From JAAYZQ01 sp034428935 (lineage in GTDB: Bacteria > Chloroflexota > Anaerolineae > JAAYZQ01): 20,136 nt of DNA. The stretch spans positions 1-20,136 of the forward strand of contig DAOUHB010000218.1 in the NCBI GenBank assembly GCA_034428935.1, written 5' to 3'. Shown here one piece after another: positions 7,910 to 14,469 of this stretch. The notes beneath the pieces are model-generated. The model had not been told where the DNA came from. It did no database searches and saw only the letters and a program-made list of their open reading frames with translations. Both the position numbers and the translations under genes were made by a program. Each line of letters begins with the position of its first letter. The first letter of the stretch is position 1.

Positions 7910-9445
7910 ATGGAACGAAGGCAGATCGAGGCCGAACTGCAGCGGATGCGCCTCGCCGGGTCCGAGCAGGAGCTTCGGCGCCAGGCACAGGCGATCGCGG
8001 CCCTGGGCCCCCAGGTGATCCCGGCCATGGTCGGGAACCTGAGCAAAGCCGACGACGGGCTGTTGATGGCCATGGGCCTGGTCTCGAGCTTCCTGGACCG
8101 GCCCCGGATCGTGAGCGCCCTGCGCCAGGCGGTGCTGCAACCCGATCAGACCGATCGAGGCCGGGTGGCGGCCATCACCATCCTGGAGCGCTTTCTGGAC
8201 GAGGCGCCCGACGACGACCTGCTGACCAGCGTCCGGGACCCGGAGGGCGCGGCCCTCTCGGCCCTGAAGGCGGCCCTCAAGCAGTTCGAGGAGCAACCGG
8301 GCCGGCTGGCCGAGTACGTCGAGGGGCTGGATCGCCAGGAGCCGGACGTCGTCCTCGCCATGGTGCGCGCGTTGGGCAACGTGGCGGAAGAGACGCCAGG
8401 GGCAAGCGTGGAGTGCCTGCGCCTGATGGCGCAGGACGTGCGCGACGAGATCGGCGGCGCGGCGCTGGAGGTGCTGGGAACCATCCGCCTGCCCGAGTCG
8501 GCCCGCGCCCTGCAAGCCCTGATCCCGGTGCTCTCGACGGAGCTGCGCCCCGCGGCCGAACGCCTGCTGCGCAAGCTACGGTTTGCGGGTGTGGAGGTTC
8601 AGCCGCTGCCCGCGCCCGATGCGGGGTGGCGAGCCATGGTCAGCCCCGTCGATGGCCTGGGCCAGCAGAGCCTGTGGTTCGTGCAGCAGGAGCAGATGAC
8701 GGGCTACGCCAGGTTTCTAAACGTCCTGCTGAACGACCGGGCCGGGGCCGTGGAGGCAGCCGGGCACGGGCAGGTGCCATTGCACGTGCTGCCGCCGCGC
8801 CGACCGACGGGGAGCGTGCACGACATCGCGCTGCCCGACGGCAGTAGCGGGCTCCTCATGCTCGAGATCTCGTTCGACATGGGAAGGCGGCTGGTGCGCG
8901 ATGCGCTGGCCCAGAACCGGGAGACCCAGATCCCGGTGGCGAGCGCGCTGCGGCTCCTGGGCGCCTGGCTGTGGTCCGCGTCCGGGGCCGACGATCTGCC
9001 GCCCAGCCGCTTGCCGGCTCTGCCCGAAACCGAGAGCGCGGTGCAGCACCTTGCCCTGCAAGGAGAAGCGCTCCTGCGGCATCCTGCCTTTATGACGTGG
9101 ACGCTGCGCAGCGAAACGCTGCTGAGGGCGGCAGAGACGATGCTGCGGCAGGGCCGCGGCCTGGAATCCCGGGTGTCCCGCCTGGCGGTCGAGATCGTGG
9201 ACCCGGGCACGGCCGAGCTTTTGCGCCGCCGGCTGCTGGCCATGAGCGAGTGGCTGTGGCTGGCCGGCGAGAGCGATCTGGCAAAGCAGGCAATGGCTAC
9301 GGCCGAGGGCATGAGCTCCTCGCCGCAGGCGTTGCCTTTTGTACACGCGCTGATACGGCGCGATCTGGCGCTGTGGTCACACAGCTTGCGACATCAACCC
9401 GGGACGTTACGGGAGCAAGAAGAAGAATCCGAGGGAGGTATGTGA
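7910..9445 (+). CDS. HEAT-repeat-like protein of unknown function
   Basis: A 511-residue soluble protein from ATG 7910. The first 220 residues look like HEAT/Armadillo-type paired helices: many Leu/Ala-rich stretches of about 30 residues with patterns such as LGPQVIPAMVGNL and AALEVLGTIRLPESARAL. The rest is a mixed alpha/beta region with no motif I recognise, ending in a Glu-rich tail just before tatA. An in-frame ATG at 7853 lies inside the -10 box and is rejected. The 7910 start has only a weak ribosome site, so an alternative such as TTG 7907 is possible. tatA starts two bases after the stop, so the two are co-transcribed. A scaffold role is plausible from the repeats; nothing shows a catalytic function. 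Confidence 0.8.
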   Translation: MERRQIEAELQRMRLAGSEQELRRQAQAIAALGPQVIPAMVGNLSKADDGLLMAMGLVSSFLDRPRIVSALRQAVLQPDQTDRGRVAAITILERFLDEAPDDDLLTSVRDPEGAALSALKAALKQFEEQPGRLAEYVEGLDRQEPDVVLAMVRALGNVAEETPGASVECLRLMAQDVRDEIGGAALEVLGTIRLPESARALQALIPVLSTELRPAAERLLRKLRFAGVEVQPLPAPDAGWRAMVSPVDGLGQQSLWFVQQEQMTGYARFLNVLLNDRAGAVEAAGHGQVPLHVLPPRRPTGSVHDIALPDGSSGLLMLEISFDMGRRLVRDALAQNRETQIPVASALRLLGAWLWSASGADDLPPSRLPALPETESAVQHLALQGEALLRHPAFMTWTLRSETLLRAAETMLRQGRGLESRVSRLAVEIVDPGTAELLRRRLLAMSEWLWLAGESDLAKQAMATAEGMSSSPQALPFVHALIRRDLALWSHSLRHQPGTLREQEEESEGGM

Positions 9446-9447
9446 AA

Positions 9448-9636
9448 ATGGGTGGATTTGGTTGGCCGGAGATTTTGATCATCCTCGTGATCGTGGTCTT
9501 GATCTTTGGCGTAGGCAAAGTAGCTGATATTGGCCCTGCCGTTGGCAAGGCCATTCGGGGTTTCCGTGAAGCGGTAAAGGAAGACGAGCCCCAGGCGGAA
9601 GACCAGATCGTCGAAGCCCGCAACGAAGAGGTCTAG
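9448..9636 (+). CDS. tatA: Sec-independent translocase subunit TatA
   Basis: A 62-residue TatA/E-type protein, the pore-forming subunit of twin-arginine export of folded proteins. One N-terminal membrane helix (residues 6-21, PEILIILVIVVLIFG) is followed by the family hinge FG and the amphipathic helix beginning GKVADIGPAVGKAIRGFREAVKE. A short acidic tail completes it. ATG 9448 has GGGAGG nine bases upstream and lies two bases after the stop of the HEAT-like gene. A longer open frame exists upstream but does not encode TatA sequence. No tatC is in the window. The coupling to a HEAT-like protein is unusual, but it could simply be operon drift. Confidence 0.93.
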   Translation: MGGFGWPEILIILVIVVLIFGVGKVADIGPAVGKAIRGFREAVKEDEPQAEDQIVEARNEEV

Positions 9637-9755
9637 CCTCTACAGCCCCGCCGTCGAACGCCGGGGTAGCGGGCGGGGCCAGCAGGCGCCGCCCGGCCAC
9701 GACCTTTGCGCTGGCTGGGGGAAACGAAGCGGCGCACGAGCGAGTCCTGGCGACA

Positions 9756-9796
9756 ACGGGGCCGTACGCCTATGGCGTGCGGCCTCGTTCTTTGTT
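9756..9796 (+). terminator. Strong intrinsic terminator after tatA
   Basis: A 15-bp stem (9756-9770 with 9774-9788, two G-U pairs, three-base loop TAT) is followed by TCTTTGTT. It lies in the 301-base gap between tatA and the MBL gene, upstream of the next promoter. A second GC hairpin (GCCCCGCC 9645-9652 with GGCGGGGC 9672-9679) lies nearer tatA but lacks a T-run. Confidence 0.8.
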
Positions 9797-9823
9797 CCCT
9801 CGTTCTGTGGGCAGCCACCCTGT

Positions 9824-9852
9824 TTGACCCGGGCAGCGGGTTGTGCTATAAT
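9824..9852 (+). promoter_or_regulatory. Extended -10 promoter for the MBL-fold gene
   Basis: TTGACC (9824-9829), 17 bases, TATAAT (9847-9852), with TG at 9844-9845. The 11 bases tgtgctataat are identical to those at 7844-7854. The predicted start is near 9859, leaving a structured leader of about 79 bases. Confidence 0.9.
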
Positions 9853-9867
9853 CCAGGTTGTCTACCC

Positions 9868-9900
9868 GCCCTGGCTTCGGGCCTGACCTGAAGCCAGGTC
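9868..9900 (+). promoter_or_regulatory. Mutually exclusive leader hairpins upstream of the MBL-fold gene
   Basis: CCTGGCTTC (9870-9878) pairs perfectly with GAAGCCAGG (9890-9898) across an 11-base loop. GACCTG (9885-9890) pairs with CAGGTC (9895-9900) across a 4-base loop. GCCC (9868-9871) can pair with GGGC (9879-9882). The first two share bases and cannot form together. The element lies wholly inside the predicted 5' leader and ends 37 bases before the start codon. Regulatory function is inferred only from this geometry. Confidence 0.5.
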
Positions 9901-9937
9901 GTTTGCGCTTCTTTGCGGTCGAGAATCGGAGGCAGGT

Positions 9938-10855
9938 ATGGTCCAGGAGATCGCTCCCAATGTACTGGTTGAGACCGGGTATCATGGGGCCAACGTCGGG
10001 TGTATTATCACCGGCGAGGGCGTCATTCTCATCGACGCGCCCATGCTGCCCGACGAGGCGCGCGCCTGGCGCGCTGAAATACAGTCGCGCACCGACCAGG
10101 AGATCCTGTATATCATCAACACCGACCACCACCGCGGCCACGTCATGGGCAACCAGTATTTTCCCACGGCGACGGTCATTGCCCACGAGTTCGCCTGGAA
10201 GAACATGAAGAGCTACGGCGAGAGCTTTCGCACCCGCCTGCTGAACCTCTACCGCAACCGCATCCCCTCGGCCGTGCAAGAGTGGGAAGAGAACCTGAAG
10301 ATCGTCGAGCCCAGGATCACCTTTACCGACCGCACGGTCTTTTACAAGGGAGACAAAGAGGTCCACCTCATCCCCGTGGGGGGCCACACGGCCGCCACGA
10401 CGGTCATCTACCTGCCGCGAGACCGCATCCTCTTTGCCGGCGACCTGGTGGTCACCGACCGGCCGCCGTTCCTGTCGCAGAGCAGCACCAAGCGCTGGCT
10501 CAAGGCCCTGGCCTACGTGCGCAAGCTGCGCTTTGACGTCCTGGTGCCGGGGCATGGCGAGCTGAGCGGCAAAGAAGCAACGGAAAAGATGTCCGAGTTC
10601 CTGCGCCTGGTGCGCAGCAACGTCCGGAGCGCGTACAACGCCGGCCTGTCCAAGGCCGACACGGCCCGCAGCCTGAAAGATCTCATCCACTTCTGGCCCA
10701 TCCCGCCCTTCGAGAAACCCAAGGCCGACCGTCGCTTCAAGTCTTCCCTCAGCCGGGTGTGGAACGAAGTGCGCGCCGAAGAGACGGCCAAGGCCAAGGC
10801 CAAGGCCAGGGCCGAAAAAGAGGCCAAGAAAGAGGCGCAGGCCGCCGGGGGTTAG
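9938..10855 (+). CDS. Metallo-beta-lactamase-fold hydrolase with altered first metal motif
   Basis: A 305-residue MBL-fold protein. The later metal-site elements are intact: H150 in VGGHTAATT, D169 in FAGDLVV and H206 in VPGHGE. The first motif, normally HxHxDH, reads NTDHHRGH at residues 61-68, so the first His is Asp (D63) and the usual Asp is Gly (G67), while H65 and H68 remain. The enzyme may therefore hold one metal or an atypical pair. The C-terminal tail (283-301) is a Lys/Ala/Glu-rich charged helix. ATG 9938 has GGAGG five bases upstream. There is no signal peptide. The gene is monocistronic between its own promoter and a convergent gene pair. The substrate is unknown; related proteins are annotated only as MBL-fold hydrolases. 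Confidence 0.88.
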   Translation: MVQEIAPNVLVETGYHGANVGCIITGEGVILIDAPMLPDEARAWRAEIQSRTDQEILYIINTDHHRGHVMGNQYFPTATVIAHEFAWKNMKSYGESFRTRLLNLYRNRIPSAVQEWEENLKIVEPRITFTDRTVFYKGDKEVHLIPVGGHTAATTVIYLPRDRILFAGDLVVTDRPPFLSQSSTKRWLKALAYVRKLRFDVLVPGHGELSGKEATEKMSEFLRLVRSNVRSAYNAGLSKADTARSLKDLIHFWPIPPFEKPKADRRFKSSLSRVWNEVRAEETAKAKAKARAEKEAKKEAQAAGG

Positions 10856-10990
10856 CGCGGCCGGCGGCGCACTGCAGCGGACGGTTTCTGTCACCCTTGA
10901 GTAACTGAAAACCGGCCAGGTCGATCCTCCGCCCAGCAGGTGAGTACGAATCCGGGGTGACTTGTAGGTGGATGTAGCGGCTGACCTGGT

Positions 10991-11353
10991 TCAAGCCGCC
11001 CTGAACAGAAGAGAAACCCCGTCGCGTCTGAGATTTTGGTAGAATAGGCTGCGCAGCCGGCCAAGTTTTTCCCATCCCTGCTGGCTCATAGCCCGAACAG
11101 AGATCAAGACCCCGTGGGACAACCAGATGTCGAATGTGAGGCCACGAACCTCACTCAGATCCTGCGGACTGGGTTGATCCAGGATCACAGCGACGTCGAT
11201 GTCTGAATCTGGACGCGCCTCGCTTCGCGCTTTAGAGCCAAAGAGCAAGACCTCCAGAAGCCGTGGGCCAAACCGCGCGTCGAGGATCTGGACGTAGGCC
11301 TGCAAAGCCGTGTCTTCCCTATGAGAGAGGCTTGTCGACGTCATACTTGACAT
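10991..11353 (-). CDS. MNT-type nucleotidyltransferase (minimal NTase, HEPN partner)
   Basis: A 120-residue minimal nucleotidyltransferase. The pol-beta-type motif GSx10DxD is complete: G39-S40, then D51 and D53, with D75 a candidate third acidic residue. In characterised HEPN/MNT pairs the NTase acts as the antitoxin, sometimes by adenylylating its HEPN partner. Start ATG at 11353 is chosen because GGAG and AGAAG lie just upstream; an earlier in-frame start at 11398 is less well supported. The gene overlaps the HEPN gene by 35 bases, which implies translational coupling. It converges on the MBL gene with 135 bases between them, where I see no clear terminator, only weak inverted repeats. Confidence 0.88.
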   Translation of the reverse strand: MSSMTSTSLSHREDTALQAYVQILDARFGPRLLEVLLFGSKARSEARPDSDIDVAVILDQPSPQDLSEVRGLTFDIWLSHGVLISVRAMSQQGWEKLGRLRSLFYQNLRRDGVSLLFRAA

Positions 11354-11756
11354 CGTCTTCTTTCTCCAGTTGCAGAATCCGGGCCAGGCGCTCCACAAAC
11401 CTTGACGCGTTGGAGATCAACTGCTCCGCCGACGCCTCGTTCAGGTCCGGGTTCGGGCCATAGTCACTATCGAGTCGCGCCTCAAAGGCATCGCGAAGGC
11501 TACGCCCGTATTCTGGTTCTATCAGTCCTGGTTTCGCAAAGTGCTCGCCGAAAGCAGCGATCAAACCCTGGTGCTTGCTGCGCCACAACCCTTTGCTGCC
11601 CAGCAGCGCTGTCGTAGCGTAAAACATGGCGTAGTATGCTCGCGACACCGCCACTCGGAGGTGGCCAAACCGCAAGTTGTCCCCGGCCGCTGCCAGGTCC
11701 TCCCGAGCCAGAGCAAGATACTCCTCGATCTCGGCGCGAGACATTTTCTCACTCAT
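11319..11756 (-). CDS. HEPN-domain protein, UPF0332/COG1895 type
   Basis: A 145-residue all-helical protein with the SRAYYAMFYA helix (38-47) and KHQGLIAAFGEHF (61-73) typical of the COG1895 branch of HEPN domains. It pairs with the overlapping MNT gene as in mobile toxin-antitoxin modules. The Rx4-6H ribonuclease motif of toxic HEPN proteins is not visible: R39 is not followed by a His at that spacing. Toxicity is therefore uncertain. The start is limited by the promoter: its -10 ends at 11764, so ATG 11756 would be almost leaderless, and ATG 11744, preceded by a purine run, is the alternative. An in-frame start at 11807 lies upstream of the promoter and is rejected. The region looks less GC-rich than its flanks, consistent with acquisition. 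Confidence 0.85.
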   Translation of the reverse strand: MSEKMSRAEIEEYLALAREDLAAAGDNLRFGHLRVAVSRAYYAMFYATTALLGSKGLWRSKHQGLIAAFGEHFAKPGLIEPEYGRSLRDAFEARLDSDYGPNPDLNEASAEQLISNASRFVERLARILQLEKEDDVKYDVDKPLS

Positions 11757-11763
11757 GGTAACT

Positions 11764-11792
11764 ATTATATACCAGATAACACCGACCTGCAA
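11764..11792 (-). promoter_or_regulatory. Promoter of the HEPN/MNT pair
   Basis: Read on the minus strand: TTGCAG (11792-11787), a 17-base spacer and TATAAT (11769-11764). The expected start is near 11757, directly at the ATG at 11756, so the transcript is either leaderless or translated from ATG 11744. Confidence 0.75.
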
Positions 11793-11886
11793 GTCGCTGC
11801 GCGGCACCAGAAGGCGGGGGCCGAAAGATGCTCACGGGTCGACGAGGATGTGCATCCTTCTCTCATCCCTTCAGTATTCCCGGGCC

Positions 11887-14469
11887 TCACACGATCCGCG
11901 GCACGCGGGCCAGGATCTCGCTGACGACCTCGTAGTTGATGGTGCCCAGCCGCTCGGCCACGTCTTCGGCTGTGATCCGCTCATCTCCCTGCTCGCCGAT
12001 GAGCACCACTTCGTCGCCCTGGCGCACGCCGGGGATGTGGCTGACGTCCACGGTCGTCTGGTCCATGGACACGCGGCCGACGATGGGCGCCCGCCGGCCG
12101 CGGACGAGCACCTCGCCCCAGTGGCGCGGGGCACGGCGAAAGCCGTCGGCATAACCCACGGGCAGGACGGCGATGCGCTCCTCGCCGGCGGTCTGGTAGC
12201 CCTTGCCATAGCCCACAAAGCTGCCCGGCGGCAGGGTCTTGACCTGCGCCACCTGCGTCTTGTAGCTCAGGGCCGGCCGGAAGTCGGGCGGCAAGGGCAC
12301 CTCGGCGGAGGGCTGCAGGCCGTACATGGCGATGCCCAGGCGAACCATGTTCAGGTGGCTCTCGGGCAGCGCCAGGATGGCGGCCGAGTTGGCGGCGTGC
12401 ACCAGGGGAAAGTGGACCCCGTCGCCGGCCAGGGCCTCCAGGATCTGCCGAAAGCGAGCGAGCTGCCAGCGGGCGTACGCCAGGTCGCTGTCGGCGGTCG
12501 ACATGTGGGTAAAGATCCCCTCCAGGACCAGGCCGGGCAGCGCGCGCAGGTCGGCCACAAAGGCGGGCACGTCCTCGGGCAGGAGCCCCAGGCGGCCCAT
12601 GCCACTGTCCACCTTGACGTGGACCCTCACCTCCCGGTTCAGCTCGCGGGCCGCCCGGCTCAGGGCGCGGGCCACGTCCAGGTTATAGACTGTGGCCGAC
12701 AGGTCGTGCAGAACCAGGTCTCGGGCCTGCCAGGCCGGGGTATAGCCCAAGACCAGGATGGGCGCCGCGATGTCCACCTGGCGCAGGGCCGCCCCTTCGT
12801 TGATGCTGGCCACGCCCAGGTAAGAGGCGCCGTTGTTGAGGGCCGTCCGCGCCACCCGGATGGCGCCGTGGCCGTAGGCGTCGGCCTTCAGAACGGCCAT
12901 GACCCGGACTCTGGCGCCGACGTGGGCCGCGATGCGCCGCACGTTGTGGGCGATGGCCTCCAGGTCCACCTCCAGCCAGGTGGGGCGGCCGCGATGCAGC
13001 AGCCGGACCTTGCTCCAGCCGGCCGTCTGCCGCACGAGGAGGCGGGGCGCCGCCTCGGGGTCGGCCAGCAGCCCGGCCACCACCTGTTCCATGCGCGACT
13101 CGACGGCGCCCTTGACCAGGACCGTGTCGCCGGGCGCCAGCCGGCCGGCCAGGCCGCGCAGTGTATCCTCGGCGGTGTAGGTCACCAGCAGGCGGTCCGC
13201 GGGCAGGCCGGCGGCCTGCGCCTCTTCGGCCACGCGCCGCGCCGCGTCGCCCTGGGCCACCAGCAGGTCCACGCCGGCGGCGACGCGCTCCCCGACGCGC
13301 CGGTAGGCCTCGGCCTCCACGCTGCCCAGGTCGCGCAGATCGCCGAGGACGGCCACCCGCCGCCCGGAGCGAAACAGGGCCAGGACGTCCAGGGCCGCCA
13401 GCGTCGAGGCCGGGCTGGCGTTAAAGCTGTCGTCCAGGACGCGCACCCCATCCCTGGCGGGCAAGGGGTTGAGCCTGCCGGGCAGGGGCTTCATGGCCGC
13501 CAGGGCGGCCAGCGCCTCCTCCAGGGGCACGTCCAGCGCCAGGCCGGCGGCCACCGCCGCCAGGGCGGCATAGGCCGCGGGCCGGCCCAACAGCCCCAGG
13601 CGCACGCGCAGCTTGCGGCGTCCCCCGTGGCGGCGGCCGGGCAGAGGGAAAAAATCCTTGACAAAGACCGTGAACGACACCCCCGTCTCGTCGGCCTGGA
13701 AGTTGCCCGCCACGAGGTCGGCGTCGGCGTCTAGGCCGTAGGTGATGGCGTGCGCCCGGGTCCGGGCGGCCATGGCCCGCACCCGGGCATCGTCGTAGTT
13801 GAGGATGGCCACACCCCCCTTGCCGGCCGGGGGCAGCGCCTCCACCAGGCGGCCCTTTTCGGCGGCGATGGCCTCCAACGAGCCGAGGTAGGCCAGGTGC
13901 GTCTCATTGACCGCGGTGACAATGCCCACGCGCGGCCGGGTCAGGGCCGCCAGCTCGCGGATTTCGTCCAGGCCTTCGCAGGCCATCTCCAGGACCGCCA
14001 CGCGATGGTCCGCCACCAGCCGGCCGAGGGCAATGGGCAGGCCGTAGCGATCGTTATAGTTGCCATAGTTGGCAAAGACGGGGTGGCGGCGCGCCAGGAC
14101 GGCGGCGACCATCTCCTTGGTCGTCGTCTTGCCACTGGACCCGGTGATGCCCACCACGTCGGGCCGGTGCTTTTGCAGGACGAACCGCGCCCAGTCCACC
14201 AGGGCCTGGCGCGTGTCGTCGATGAGCAGGCAGGTGACGCCAAGCTCGTGGAGGTCAAAGGGCCGCTGGCAGAGGACGCCGGCCGCGCCGCTGCGCGCCG
14301 CCTCCAGGACGTAATCGTGGCCGTCGCCCTTGTCGGTGACGACGGCCAAAAAGAGCTCGCCCGGGTTCAGCAGGCGCGTATCGTAGCAGAAATCGGAAAA
14401 CTCGTCGGCAAAGACCGGCCCGTGGAGGCTGCCGCCGGTGGCGGCGAGCAGATCTTGCAGATAGATCAA
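11887..14469 (-). CDS. murF-alr: Bifunctional MurF D-Ala-D-Ala ligase / alanine racemase
   Basis: An 860-residue fusion of two cytoplasmic peptidoglycan-precursor enzymes. Residues 1-475 are MurF, which adds D-Ala-D-Ala to UDP-MurNAc-tripeptide: the ATP P-loop GITGSSGKTT at 107-116, Mur-ligase motif VNETHLAYLGS near 188-198 and DDSFNASP at 346-353. Residues 495-860 are alanine racemase, which makes D-Ala: PLP lysine K528 in VLKADAYGHG, GYADGFRR at 772-779, and the presumed catalytic Tyr in VGYGKGY (Y754). Similar fusions are known in Bacteroidota and other phyla. The start is TTG at 14469, overlapping the upstream stop (TTGA), with AGGAG about five bases before it; the gene lies at the end of the cutA-pseudokinase unit. 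No ddl is in the window. I see no convincing terminator after the stop. Confidence 0.95.
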   Translation of the reverse strand: MIYLQDLLAATGGSLHGPVFADEFSDFCYDTRLLNPGELFLAVVTDKGDGHDYVLEAARSGAAGVLCQRPFDLHELGVTCLLIDDTRQALVDWARFVLQKHRPDVVGITGSSGKTTTKEMVAAVLARRHPVFANYGNYNDRYGLPIALGRLVADHRVAVLEMACEGLDEIRELAALTRPRVGIVTAVNETHLAYLGSLEAIAAEKGRLVEALPPAGKGGVAILNYDDARVRAMAARTRAHAITYGLDADADLVAGNFQADETGVSFTVFVKDFFPLPGRRHGGRRKLRVRLGLLGRPAAYAALAAVAAGLALDVPLEEALAALAAMKPLPGRLNPLPARDGVRVLDDSFNASPASTLAALDVLALFRSGRRVAVLGDLRDLGSVEAEAYRRVGERVAAGVDLLVAQGDAARRVAEEAQAAGLPADRLLVTYTAEDTLRGLAGRLAPGDTVLVKGAVESRMEQVVAGLLADPEAAPRLLVRQTAGWSKVRLLHRGRPTWLEVDLEAIAHNVRRIAAHVGARVRVMAVLKADAYGHGAIRVARTALNNGASYLGVASINEGAALRQVDIAAPILVLGYTPAWQARDLVLHDLSATVYNLDVARALSRAARELNREVRVHVKVDSGMGRLGLLPEDVPAFVADLRALPGLVLEGIFTHMSTADSDLAYARWQLARFRQILEALAGDGVHFPLVHAANSAAILALPESHLNMVRLGIAMYGLQPSAEVPLPPDFRPALSYKTQVAQVKTLPPGSFVGYGKGYQTAGEERIAVLPVGYADGFRRAPRHWGEVLVRGRRAPIVGRVSMDQTTVDVSHIPGVRQGDEVVLIGEQGDERITAEDVAERLGTINYEVVSEILARVPRIV

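Noticed and set aside
11843..11866. AGGATG/CATCCT inverted repeat after murF-alr as a terminator
   Set aside because: Only six pairs with a two-base loop and no T-run on the minus strand.
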